Source of the DNA: Verrucomicrobia bacterium CG1_02_43_26
Lineage (GTDB): Bacteria; Verrucomicrobiota; Verrucomicrobiia; Opitutales; CG1-02-43-26
Length of the DNA stretch: 64,000 bases
Assembly (NCBI GenBank): GCA_001872735.1
Contig: MNWT01000013.1
Coordinates: 62,001 to 126,000 of the forward strand
Direction: 5' to 3'
Shown here: piece by piece, positions 18,402 through 26,986 of the stretch
How positions within the stretch are numbered: the first letter of the stretch is position 1
Layout of the letters: the number at the start of each line of letters is the position of its first letter
Notes under the pieces: generated by a model
Database searches by the model: none
What the model saw: the letters and a program-made list of their open reading frames with translations, nothing else
Told to the model about the DNA's origin: nothing
Program-made: the position numbers and the translations under genes

Positions 18402-19027
18402 TTAGAAATATTATGTGAAGAACCATCAAACATGGGCTCCGTATATGCTATCCCATCTCGTTTAAAAATCTTGACCGCAGTGAGGATGAGAATTTTAATA
18501 TCAAACAATAGGGAGCGGTTATCGACATATTCGACATCAAGTTCAAAACGCTTTTCCCAAGTCAAATTATTACGACCATTGACTTGCGCCCAGCCAGTAA
18601 TGCCTGGGAGGACTTCATGCCTTCTCATTTGAGTATCACTGTAATGCTCCAAGAACGACATCAGCAAGGGGCGAGGACCGATAAAACTCATTTCGCCACG
18701 TAAGATATTAATCAATTGCGGTAATTCATCCAAGCTAGAAGCACGCAGAAAGCGCCCCCATTTGGTAAGACGCTGAGCATCTGGCAACAAATTACCTTCT
18801 GCATCTTTTTCCAACGACATAGTCCTAAACTTCATAATGGCAAAGGGTTTAGCATCCTTGCCCGGCCGAATTTGTTTGAACAAAAGTGGTCTACCAAAGA
18901 AAAAGAACTGCAATACTATGACCAAAAGAAACAATGGACTGAGCATAACCATCAAGAACAGCGCAAGCGAGTAGTCAAACACACGCTTAAAGCAATCGGT
19001 AGTGAAGTGGTTTTTTCTGGAACGCAT
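18398..19027 (-). CDS. Initiating sugar-phosphate transferase (bacterial sugar transferase family)
   Basis: Transfers a sugar-1-phosphate from a nucleotide sugar to undecaprenyl phosphate, the first step in building a glycan repeat. The 209-residue protein is the short, PglC-like catalytic form: one hydrophobic re-entrant helix (LALFLMVMLSPLFLLVIVLQ), KQIRPGKDAKPF, FRTM, SSLDELPQLINILRGEMSFIGPRP, and PGITGWAQVNGRN. The donor sugar cannot be told from the sequence. It is the only initiating transferase in the window and probably serves the polysaccharide locus that begins at 20224. Confidence 0.93.
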   Translation of the reverse strand: MRSRKNHFTTDCFKRVFDYSLALFLMVMLSPLFLLVIVLQFFFFGRPLLFKQIRPGKDAKPFAIMKFRTMSLEKDAEGNLLPDAQRLTKWGRFLRASSLDELPQLINILRGEMSFIGPRPLLMSFLEHYSDTQMRRHEVLPGITGWAQVNGRNNLTWEKRFELDVEYVDNRSLLFDIKILILTAVKIFKRDGIAYTEPMFDGSSHNISK

Positions 19028-19042
19028 AGGACTGTTGTTATG

Positions 19043-20101
19043 TTATTTCTTTGAAAGTTGTTGCGCGAACTGTTTGGCAAAATAAGAGAAGATGATATCG
19101 GCACCGGCTCGCTTAATGGCAATCAAGGATTCATCGCGAGCTTTTTCATAATCTAACCAACCCAAACTTGCCGCAGCGTGAATCTGAGCGTACTCTCCAG
19201 AAACTTGATAAGCCGCTATGGGAAGCTCGGTACGATCCCGCAACTCGCGAATAATGTCCAAATAAATACCCGCAGGCTTAACCATCAGCATATCGGCACC
19301 CTCTGCCTCATCTAAACTCGCCTCTATCAACGCTTGTCTACGGTTTTCAGGGCTAATCTGATAGGTGCGCTTATCTAAATTGTTCGTACCCGCTGCTTTT
19401 GCAGAACCTACGGCATCCCTAAACGGCCCGTAGTAAGCAGAATTGTATTTTGCAGCATAAGCCATAATACCAGTTGTTGTAAAACCAGCTCGATCCAAGC
19501 CTGATCTAATCGAACCAATACGACCATCCATCATATCGGAAGGCGCAACAAAATCCACACCTGCCTCCGCGTGATTTAAGGCCATTTGAGTTAAAAGATG
19601 CACGGAAGGATCGTTGTCCACATCTGCGCCCATGGCATTGAGTATACCATCATGGCCATGGACCGTGTAAGGATCCAGTGCTATATCCGTCATCAACAAT
19701 AACTCTGGAAAATTCTTTTTAACCTCACGAACAGCGCGTAAAACAAGCGTATCTGGATTTAAAGCTTCCTCAGCAAGAGGAGATTTTAGCGAAACATCGA
19801 GTTTAGGAAAAATTACAATCGAACGAATGCCCAGCTTTAAACATGCCTCACATTCTTGCAAGAGCGTATTAATCGTCAAACGATCCACGCCAGGCATGGA
19901 AGGGACCGCTTCGTTTGGGCCATTACCCTCTATGATAAAAAAAGGTTGAACAAAATCTTCAGCACGAAGAAACGTCTCTGCGACAAGAGCTCGAACGGCA
20001 GCTTTCTGCCTTAAGCGACGCGGGCGATGTGGTAAATCAAGAACGGCATCTAAAGATAAGCCTGAAGGAGTCTTGATATCGCAAGGGGAAAATGTCTGCA
20101 T
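19043..20101 (-). CDS. hemB: Delta-aminolevulinic acid dehydratase (porphobilinogen synthase), non-zinc type
   Basis: Condenses two 5-aminolevulinate molecules to porphobilinogen in heme synthesis. It has 352 residues. The active-site lysines lie in AAKYNSAYYGPFRDA and LMVKPAGIYLD. The metal-binding loop reads DIALDPYTVHGHDG: the three zinc cysteines of the DxCxC type are replaced by Ala and Asp, as in the magnesium-dependent enzymes of Pseudomonas and plants. The N-terminus (RPRRLRQKAAVRALVAET) also fits that class. Its neighbours are unrelated in function. Confidence 0.96.
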   Translation of the reverse strand: MQTFSPCDIKTPSGLSLDAVLDLPHRPRRLRQKAAVRALVAETFLRAEDFVQPFFIIEGNGPNEAVPSMPGVDRLTINTLLQECEACLKLGIRSIVIFPKLDVSLKSPLAEEALNPDTLVLRAVREVKKNFPELLLMTDIALDPYTVHGHDGILNAMGADVDNDPSVHLLTQMALNHAEAGVDFVAPSDMMDGRIGSIRSGLDRAGFTTTGIMAYAAKYNSAYYGPFRDAVGSAKAAGTNNLDKRTYQISPENRRQALIEASLDEAEGADMLMVKPAGIYLDIIRELRDRTELPIAAYQVSGEYAQIHAAASLGWLDYEKARDESLIAIKRAGADIIFSYFAKQFAQQLSKK

Positions 20102-20135
20102 AAATTACTTAATATAGATTATAGTTAAATATATT

Positions 20136-20178
20136 AAAAAACCGGACTACTTGAGGCAATCAAATATTAAGCTAGTCC
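20136..20178 (-). terminator. Rho-independent terminator after the Wzx/glycosyltransferase unit
   Basis: Minus strand: GGACTA (20178-20173), an unpaired base, CTT, a loop, then AAG and TAGTCC (20149-20144), followed by GG and six T (20141-20136). It lies 46 bp after the stop of the glycosyltransferase at 20224 and separates that unit from hemB. Confidence 0.65.
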
Positions 20179-20223
20179 ATTTTGGCAGTTTTTCACTTTT
20201 TAAACACCAAGTACATCATCAAC

Positions 20224-21561
20224 TTATGGAATAAAACTCACTAACTTAACAATATTGTCTGCTAGAGATTTTGGGTTATGAAACTTCCTCCAATTATCAG
20301 AAATTTGATCAACAGACTTTTGAAACGAATGATAATCATTGGCAACGTCCAAAACCTTCTTTTCAAAAGAACTATAGGACCCCGATTCAAAAATCAGCTG
20401 ATTCAAATTCAATTGAGCCAACTCGTATGCTATCCAGGTGCCACTGGACGCAACAGGAACTTTATTATTAGCTAAACAGTCAGTAAATATGCCCGATGTG
20501 CATTTAGCATAGTGCTTCCCTTGATAAGGCAGCAGCATAATATCCGTGCGTTCAATAATACGATCATACTGATCCGAAGGAATGTTCTTAGGCAAAAAAT
20601 TCACATATTTATTATTAATGTTCCTTTCTAAAAACGAGCAATTTTGTGCAAATTGTTTTTTGAGCATTACAATTTCCTGGGCATCAAATTGAGCATGCAC
20701 TTCAACATTCGCTTCTGAAAGTTTTTGAGAACATAGTAATCGAAAGACGAACTCACTTCCTTTAACAGCATTATTCCCCCCCCAATAAGTAATTACTTTG
20801 CGAAGATTGTTTTTTTGTTTGAAACAAGACATGGATCCGTGCTTATTATTCCGGAATGCGGGTATAGGAAGGAGCTGCACGGGCACCTTAAGTAAGTCCT
20901 CTTGTTCTTTTTTCAGCAACACGCTATCTGTGAATAGGGTAACATTGGCGGTAGAGCAACATCGTAAAAGGCTTCTGACTGCAAATTTCGTAATCCACCT
21001 TGATAACATACTTCCCAAACGATGATCTCCGTGATTAGAAAATCTCAAAAAAAGAAAAAAATGGCTTTCCTGTAAAACCTTCCCTCTTTTAATCATTAAA
21101 TAAATAAATGCATAGCCCAAAATTCGAAAGTACTGAATAGTATCTACAAAAAAAACGCATTCTGTTTTTGCAAATTTCTTTTTTATCGCTCTTACAAAAC
21201 GAATGCTCTCCCACATAAAATAAAAGGATTCTGTAATATCTTTAAATAAAAAAGTGTGGGATATTTTTCTAAATTTACGCAAAAATTTAAAACTTTTGCT
21301 TCTATATTTAGCAAGTAGGGATGTATTCGGCTCTTTTTCAGAATTAGAGGACAAGGGACTATTAGCCGCAAAAGCGCTAAAAAAAGGAATAAAGCAAGAA
21401 AACTGAGACTGTATTTCCGGCAACGCATCTCTAGCACCGTAGACGGAGACATCAAATGTTGATTGATTAAGATTTTGGCTTAGGCTATAAATGTAATCAA
21501 AGTAATGGCCATCAAATTTTCGAAAATGAGGCTGAATAAATATAAAATTAACTTTCTTCAT
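20224..21561 (-). CDS. Putative GT-B-like glycosyltransferase, paralog of 32251-33600
   Basis: A 445-residue protein beginning MKKVNFIFIQPHFRKFDGHYFDYIYSLSQ. No exact family is recognised, but DIMLLPYQGKHYAKCTSG, GIFTDCLANNKVPV and the C-terminal NWRKFHNPKSLAD match the layout of a GT4-type donor-binding domain. The gene at 32251 encodes a clear paralog with the same blocks (DIMLFPYRGIHYQKCTSG, NWRNYHNPKSLAN). It starts directly at the end of the flippase gene. AT-rich, as is usual for horizontally exchanged glycan genes. Sugar and linkage unknown. Confidence 0.75.
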   Translation of the reverse strand: MKKVNFIFIQPHFRKFDGHYFDYIYSLSQNLNQSTFDVSVYGARDALPEIQSQFSCFIPFFSAFAANSPLSSNSEKEPNTSLLAKYRSKSFKFLRKFRKISHTFLFKDITESFYFMWESIRFVRAIKKKFAKTECVFFVDTIQYFRILGYAFIYLMIKRGKVLQESHFFLFLRFSNHGDHRLGSMLSRWITKFAVRSLLRCCSTANVTLFTDSVLLKKEQEDLLKVPVQLLPIPAFRNNKHGSMSCFKQKNNLRKVITYWGGNNAVKGSEFVFRLLCSQKLSEANVEVHAQFDAQEIVMLKKQFAQNCSFLERNINNKYVNFLPKNIPSDQYDRIIERTDIMLLPYQGKHYAKCTSGIFTDCLANNKVPVASSGTWIAYELAQLNLNQLIFESGSYSSFEKKVLDVANDYHSFQKSVDQISDNWRKFHNPKSLADNIVKLVSFIP

Positions 21562-22914
21562 CTAGGCAGTGCTGTGATCATTTTTATGTTTCTGATAAAA
21601 ATAGTAAAATATAAAGCCAATAAAAGTTTCGTTAATAATAGTCACTACTGCTGCTGCATAGAGCCCAAAAATCGGTAAAAAAATTAAATTTAGGCCTACC
21701 GAAACTATCGCACCTACTGTAGATATTACAGCAAAATGCTTATCTTTCTTTAAGACGATTAAAGAAAGTGAAAATATTTGCGCAATAAACGCAATAAGCC
21801 AAGCAACTATGAGTATCTTAAATATTCCACTTGACGCATGAAATGCAGGACCTAAAAAGAGATTGAAAATCAAATCTGAAAATAATGCCAATACAATGAT
21901 AATCGGAACCCCCATAAGCAAATATAGCTTAACAAGAAGCGTTTGCTTTGTTTTTAGCACCTCAGCCCCTCTCTCTCTCCATTTTGTCAAACGTGGTATT
22001 AATAAAAAACTGATAGAATTAAATAACAGCTGAAGCACATTACTCATTGTCCAAGCAGCTCGAAATATTCCCGCACCTTCTGTTCCAATAAAAAATGCAA
22101 TTAAAGGCAGTTGAAATCCGCCATACAGGAACATAACAAAATTATTCCAACCAAAAGGCCATGACTCTTTGAGCAATTCTAGCGTTTTAGCAAAAGATAA
22201 ATTAAAAAGATGTATTCTTCCTATATTTTTAAAGAAATAAACCCAAGAAGCAAAAACTACCAAACTATTGACTGAAACTAAAACCAGTAGATCAGACCCC
22301 ATAGGCATATCACGATGAAAATAAATAAAGTAAAGAACGGCAATAAGAACGCTCCCTAAAGTACTAATTATTGTTTGAATATGCACCCGCTCCAGTCCTT
22401 GATATGCAAATGTCAACCGCAATGCGCCAAAACTAGCATCATTAAATAAAAGAATTGAAGAAATCGACCAAATCATCAACTCTCTTCCCTCAAATAAGCA
22501 GAAGCAAACCACTAACCAAATAATCCCAATAAGAAGAGTAAATAGTACTCGAATCCCTATTATAAGCGATGTCAATTGTAGCGCCTTATCAGCATCACTT
22601 GCTATTTTTCGTGTTGCCACACTATCAAACCCTAAATCAGCAAACAGTGACGCAGGCTTAGCCATATTTTGAATCACCCCAGAAACTCCGAAGTTAAATG
22701 CGCCTAGGCAACGTGCAGCATATGCATTAGCAAAAAACGATATTCCCCTTGAAAGGACATTACAAACGAACAATATTCCTGCTTGCTTTGCAAATTTTGA
22801 TTTTCGAGATTGCTGAAGCAAGGTCACCCCTTTCCCTATAATAGTATATCTATCTGCCAATATTAAAATTATTGCCTCGAAATACTTGCAGGTGCGAATG
22901 ACAGCGTTGGACAT
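21562..22914 (-). CDS. Wzx-type polysaccharide flippase
   Basis: Oligosaccharide-lipid translocase of the MOP superfamily, moving undecaprenyl-linked repeats across the inner membrane. The 450-residue chain shows about twelve hydrophobic segments and the family-typical opening AGILFVCNVLSRGISFFANAYAARCLGAFNFG (residues about 46-77; shortened motif NAYAARCLG), with FADLGFDSVATRKIA soon after. The C-terminus is charged (YQKHKNDHS). The stop abuts the start of the following glycosyltransferase. The matching polymerase (33630) is at the other end of the locus. Confidence 0.88.
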   Translation of the reverse strand: MSNAVIRTCKYFEAIILILADRYTIIGKGVTLLQQSRKSKFAKQAGILFVCNVLSRGISFFANAYAARCLGAFNFGVSGVIQNMAKPASLFADLGFDSVATRKIASDADKALQLTSLIIGIRVLFTLLIGIIWLVVCFCLFEGRELMIWSISSILLFNDASFGALRLTFAYQGLERVHIQTIISTLGSVLIAVLYFIYFHRDMPMGSDLLVLVSVNSLVVFASWVYFFKNIGRIHLFNLSFAKTLELLKESWPFGWNNFVMFLYGGFQLPLIAFFIGTEGAGIFRAAWTMSNVLQLLFNSISFLLIPRLTKWRERGAEVLKTKQTLLVKLYLLMGVPIIIVLALFSDLIFNLFLGPAFHASSGIFKILIVAWLIAFIAQIFSLSLIVLKKDKHFAVISTVGAIVSVGLNLIFLPIFGLYAAAVVTIINETFIGFIFYYFYQKHKNDHSTA

Positions 22915-23092
22915 TTACGGAAAAAGTGATTGATTCAAGACGACTTGTAAAAGGATTCTACACCCAAACTGACAAAGCATAAACCAAACGATAGATCTAC
23001 TCAGAATCAAGAATGATTCCGTGGTTGATTTTGTCAATACACAAAACCAACTTAAGTTACAATGCTGATTTTTTTCTACTATTTGATAGGGT

Positions 23093-24019
23093 CTAGAAAG
23101 AACTGGTTCGCAGCTCATTTTGAAACCAATCAATGGTTAGATTCAAGCCTTCATCTAAATGAGTTAGTTTATAACCCGGGAGGGCTTTTTTAATTTTTTC
23201 AACTGAAAGACACTTGCTTTTAGCGCCCACGTATTTTTGGGTGTCATATTCGATTTCGTTGTGGTCGTAACCCACGATTTCGGAAATTGTCTCGGCAAAT
23301 CGGCGTATCGGATATTCTTCGCCTGCCCCAATATTAAAGAAGTCGTTTGACGTATTCTCGTTGAGCTCCAATAAAATACGAACGAAGTCGTTGACTAAAA
23401 CAAGCTCCCTTTTTTGGTGACCATCGCCCCAAAGCGTTACAGTATCGCCCTTTTCTTTACCTTGGATAATTTTACGCATTAAATCGAAGATAAAATGCAT
23501 TTGGCGGCCATCTGTGTGATAACCCGCGCCATAGAGGGTTGAGGGAATGACGTATAAGTAATTGAGCCCAAATTGCTTGTGCAGGGCAAGCAAGCCCACG
23601 TAGAGCATTTTTTTGGTCATGCCGTAGGTGAACAAACTATCAATGGGTTTGCCTTTTAAATAATATTCTTCTGAGAGCGGCAACTCGGGGTCGTACACGC
23701 AACTTGTGCCAATCGCAATCATTTTGGCCTGTGGCTGATGCTCTTTCCACCACATAAGGACATGGGTATTTATCAGCTGATTAATAATCCATTGCTCACC
23801 AGGGTGATGGAGGCAAAAATCTCCCGCTTGCGTCCAGGCCGCCAAGTGGAAAATCTGGTCATATTTGGTATCGTTAAAAGCATTTAATGAATCTGCTTTT
23901 GTTAGATCGCAATTCTTTGACCCTAGCTTTACGACATTATGTCCTCGTACTTCTAATTCTTTACATAAATTAGACCCTAAAAACCCTGTCGCCCCTGTCA
24001 CTAATATATTCATCATCAA
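23093..24019 (-). CDS. NAD(P)-dependent sugar-nucleotide epimerase/reductase, GDP-fucose synthase-like
   Basis: SDR of 308 residues with the nucleotide-binding TGATGFLGSNL, catalytic Ser in IGTSCVYDPE and YGMTK (Tyr, Lys). PSTLYGAGYHTDGRQMHFI is like GDP-L-fucose synthase (WcaG/Fcl) and related GDP-heptose reductases. The start is one of three adjacent ATG codons directly after the methyltransferase stop. Neighbouring HddA/HddC-like genes suggest a GDP-heptose-derived substrate; that assignment is inference. A 178-bp AT-rich gap with no supported gene separates it from the flippase. Confidence 0.85.
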   Translation of the reverse strand: MMMNILVTGATGFLGSNLCKELEVRGHNVVKLGSKNCDLTKADSLNAFNDTKYDQIFHLAAWTQAGDFCLHHPGEQWIINQLINTHVLMWWKEHQPQAKMIAIGTSCVYDPELPLSEEYYLKGKPIDSLFTYGMTKKMLYVGLLALHKQFGLNYLYVIPSTLYGAGYHTDGRQMHFIFDLMRKIIQGKEKGDTVTLWGDGHQKRELVLVNDFVRILLELNENTSNDFFNIGAGEEYPIRRFAETISEIVGYDHNEIEYDTQKYVGAKSKCLSVEKIKKALPGYKLTHLDEGLNLTIDWFQNELRTSSF

Positions 24020-25234
24020 TTATTTAATTGTTTTTTCGACCGGATCGACTGGGAAATAGAACTCTACTCCTTTTTCGATCAGCTGCTTATTGTTGGCTAA
24101 AATTTCCTTTTTGAAATTCCAAGCTAAAACATAATATATGTCAGGCAGCTCTGTTAGTTCCTTCTCAATGGCGATAGGAATGTGCATTCCGGGAGAGTAT
24201 AGCCCACGGCGAAGCTCATTTTTCTCGACCAAACAATCTAGGTATTCAGTACCAACGCCGAAGTAATTTAGCATAGTGTTGCCTTTTACTGGCGCACCAA
24301 AGCCATATATCTTCTTTCCCGCCTTTTTAGCATCACGGAGGTATTGGAGATTAAATTCCTTCATCACTTTGATCCGCTCGGCGAAATCCAAATATGTCTC
24401 AAGCTCGTTGGTTTTCTCCAAATCCTCCATAGCACGCATTCTTTCCAGACGCTCGGAAGGTTTAAGATTTCTAGATTTATGGGTCACGTAACCGATAATA
24501 CTCCCTCCGTGAATCGATGAGAGCTGAGCATCAAACATAGAAAGGCCGTGGCGTTGAAGGAGAACCTCTATTGTCTTGAGTGTATAAAAGAGTAAATGCT
24601 CATGATAAATTTGGTCGAATGCCAAATTTTCCAGGATGGACTTGATGTACATGAACTGGACAACAAAGACACCGTCATCGGCCAATGCTTCCCGTATGCC
24701 TTCAGTAACAGAGTGCAACTCCTCTAAGTGAAAAAATACGCCTGCTGCATTGATAATATCAAATTTTTTGTTCAGCTTTTTAACGACCTCCAAATTAAAG
24801 AAATCATTCAACGTAGGTACGCCTGCTTCGTTTGCGATTCTTGCGGTTGTTTTGGAGGCTTCGACTCCAAGGACTTCGTATCCCAACTTTTGAAAATGCT
24901 TCAATTGTGTGCCATCATTAGAGCCTATATCCAATACCGATTTGTGTTCCTTGTTTTTACAAAACAGTTCATCCGCTTCTTCAGCAACCGTCTGAAAGTG
25001 GTCGGACAGCATTTTCGTGACACCAGAAAGGTAAGTGTGATCACTGTACATTAATTCTTTTTTAATGGTGTAATCCAGCTGGGTTGTTCCGCAATCATGG
25101 CAAAACATAAGACGAAGCGGGTAGAACGGCTCTTTTCCGACTTCCTCTTGCGTTAAAAAGTGAAGACAACAAGGATGCTGGCCTAAATCGATTGCTAATT
25201 CTAGATTGGTTGAATCACACACTCTACAGTTCAT
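24020..25234 (-). CDS. SAM-dependent C-methyltransferase-like protein (three-domain type)
   Basis: The 404-residue chain has an N-terminal zinc-binding domain (CRVCDSTN at the start, then CHDCGTTQLDY), a central Rossmann methyltransferase domain (SVLDIGSNDGTQLKHF) and a C-terminal domain (GFGAPVKGNTMLNYFG ... DIYYVLAWNFKKE). This architecture is that of sugar C-methyltransferases such as TylC3 and NovU, although some members act on other sugar intermediates. It follows the kinase gene at 25258 on the same strand and probably modifies the sugar made by the same cluster. A second gene of this type lies at 62206. Confidence 0.86.
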   Translation of the reverse strand: MNCRVCDSTNLELAIDLGQHPCCLHFLTQEEVGKEPFYPLRLMFCHDCGTTQLDYTIKKELMYSDHTYLSGVTKMLSDHFQTVAEEADELFCKNKEHKSVLDIGSNDGTQLKHFQKLGYEVLGVEASKTTARIANEAGVPTLNDFFNLEVVKKLNKKFDIINAAGVFFHLEELHSVTEGIREALADDGVFVVQFMYIKSILENLAFDQIYHEHLLFYTLKTIEVLLQRHGLSMFDAQLSSIHGGSIIGYVTHKSRNLKPSERLERMRAMEDLEKTNELETYLDFAERIKVMKEFNLQYLRDAKKAGKKIYGFGAPVKGNTMLNYFGVGTEYLDCLVEKNELRRGLYSPGMHIPIAIEKELTELPDIYYVLAWNFKKEILANNKQLIEKGVEFYFPVDPVEKTIK

Positions 25235-25257
25235 AATTATTTCTTTTGTTAAATATT

Positions 25258-26244
25258 TTAAGAGGAATAGATTACTTGAGCCGCCGGGGATGCCAGTTTA
25301 GGCTCAATAATATGGTTACCCTTGAAAGTATCGATAAGCTTTTGCTTGTTTTTCGGATCTATATAGAACAGCAAGAAGCCGCCCCCGCCCGCTCCGAGTA
25401 ATTTACCTCCAATAGCACCCGAATCAAGACCCTTCTGATACATGTTATTAATATCATCATTGGAAATACTACGCTCTAATCGCTGTTTATATTCCCAGGC
25501 TGAATGGAGTAATTCGCCAAAAGCGTCCAACGATTCGTTACCATACAGAATATTTTCGGCTTCCTCCACCATTTGGTACATGACCTTGTAATCAGCTACT
25601 TTGTCTTCGATCCCCTTAATTTGTTCTGATGCTATTTTTTGAGCACTGCGCTTTATATCCGTAAAAACCATCACTAAATGGCTTTCCAGCTCACATAAAC
25701 GTTCTCTTGAAATCGTTACCGGCTTCACTACAATTTCTTTTTCAGTAATAAAATCTACACGATTAAAACCGCCAACCGCAGCCATGGTTTGATCTTGGCA
25801 ACCTACAGCCTCATTTAGCATTTTTCGCTCAACATATATGGCTTCATAGGCTAAATCTAAGCGCTTTATGAAACGACCTTTATAAGCATGGAGAGCCTTT
25901 AAAAGCGAGACGGTAAATGAAGAAGAAGACCCCAATCCGGTAAAAGAAGGCAAATCCGCAACCGTATGAAGCTCTATGTCTTTTGCAATGCCTAGCAATT
26001 CTAAACAAGCTCGAAATACACGGTGCTTGATATCCGCAACATTTTTAGTCAATTCAACATCGCGATAGGAGAGTCGAATCGAATAATCAAACAAGTGGCT
26101 CGGAAATTGGCTTGCAGTAACATATGCAAATTTATTAATGGCCGCAGCTAGCACTGCCCCTCCTCCGTAATTCTCGAAGTACTCCGGATAGTCTGTTCCT
26201 CCGCCAAAAAAGCTAATTCGTAAGGGTGCTTGTGTTATTATCAT
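25258..26244 (-). CDS. GHMP kinase, D-glycero-D-manno-heptose 7-phosphate kinase-like (HddA-like)
   Basis: Phosphorylates a sugar phosphate at C1. The 328-residue protein has APLRISFFGGGTDYPEYF at the N-terminus, the GHMP ATP loop LPSFTGLGSSSSFTVSL and GGKLLGAGGGGFLLFY near the end. I place the start at 26244 (MIITQAPLR), because the domain begins there; a longer reading to 26346 has no family support and overlaps the upstream gene by 134 bp instead of 32. With the nucleotidyltransferase upstream it resembles the HddA-HddC pair for GDP-D-alpha-D-heptose. Fucokinase-like substrates remain possible. Confidence 0.85.
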   Translation of the reverse strand: MIITQAPLRISFFGGGTDYPEYFENYGGGAVLAAAINKFAYVTASQFPSHLFDYSIRLSYRDVELTKNVADIKHRVFRACLELLGIAKDIELHTVADLPSFTGLGSSSSFTVSLLKALHAYKGRFIKRLDLAYEAIYVERKMLNEAVGCQDQTMAAVGGFNRVDFITEKEIVVKPVTISRERLCELESHLVMVFTDIKRSAQKIASEQIKGIEDKVADYKVMYQMVEEAENILYGNESLDAFGELLHSAWEYKQRLERSISNDDINNMYQKGLDSGAIGGKLLGAGGGGFLLFYIDPKNKQKLIDTFKGNHIIEPKLASPAAQVIYSS

Positions 26245-26980
26245 GCTCGTAAAAATGATGCTTGTTAGCTTTAATAAAGTCTCCTGAAGCTTGAAGGGTT
26301 TCAGGAATACCGATATCAATAAAGGGAGCCTCGGCACGAAAAACATGCACAGGAATTTCCTGCATCAAGAGCATAGGAAAAACATCCATTTCAAAACTTA
26401 AGGGCATTTTATCTGAAAACTGCCTTACAATGTGATCCGAGAATAAATAAATGCCACTATTAATCAATCCCCTTCCAGGTCTCTTTTCCAAAAAAGCCTC
26501 TAGGCGGTTTTGGTTATTTAGCTTTAGGGTACCGTAACGAGAGGCATCATCCTGCTCCACTCCAAAGACAGCCGCAGTGAAATTATTTGCATTTGCCAGT
26601 TCTAAAAAGGGCGCTAAATTTGCCAACGTCATGGAATCCCCATTACAAACAAGCCAAGCGTTCGCCTCTAAATTTGATTTTTTGATGCAATTGAGAAATC
26701 CGCCAGCCGTACCCAAGGGCTCTTTTTCCTCAACACAGCGCACATCGAATCCTTCAATAGGTTCTCCTCCAAAATAAGATTCAATAACATGACTCAAATA
26801 TCCAGTTGAGAGAATTGACTGAGAAAAGCCGTTTTGCTTCAAGAACCTTAGAATCCACTCCAAAAAGGGCTTCCCTGCCACATCAGCCATGGGTTTGGGG
26901 ACTTCCTTCAATACAGACTGCAGTCTGGTACCAAAGCCACCAGCTAAAATGACGGGGATAATCTTATTAAACACCGTCAT
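26213..26980 (-). CDS. Sugar-1-phosphate nucleotidyltransferase, HddC-like
   Basis: Activates a sugar 1-phosphate to an NDP-sugar. It has 255 residues with the pyrophosphorylase signature VILAGGFGTRLQSVLKEVPKPM, KPFLEWIL, and metal-site aspartate in VCNGDSM; FIDIGIPETL is near the C-terminus. Similar in size and order to HddC, the guanylyltransferase for D-glycero-alpha-D-manno-heptose 1-phosphate. It overlaps the kinase gene by 32 bp. No GmhA isomerase or GmhB phosphatase is in the window, so the heptose assignment rests on family resemblance. Confidence 0.85.
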   Translation of the reverse strand: MTVFNKIIPVILAGGFGTRLQSVLKEVPKPMADVAGKPFLEWILRFLKQNGFSQSILSTGYLSHVIESYFGGEPIEGFDVRCVEEKEPLGTAGGFLNCIKKSNLEANAWLVCNGDSMTLANLAPFLELANANNFTAAVFGVEQDDASRYGTLKLNNQNRLEAFLEKRPGRGLINSGIYLFSDHIVRQFSDKMPLSFEMDVFPMLLMQEIPVHVFRAEAPFIDIGIPETLQASGDFIKANKHHFYEHDNNTSTLTN

Positions 26981-26986
26981 ATGAAA

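Noticed and set aside
22915-23133. 72-codon ORF between the flippase and the epimerase on the minus strand
   Set aside because: It overlaps the epimerase coding end, has no clear ribosome site and a composition like the AT-rich spacer; no family pattern is seen.
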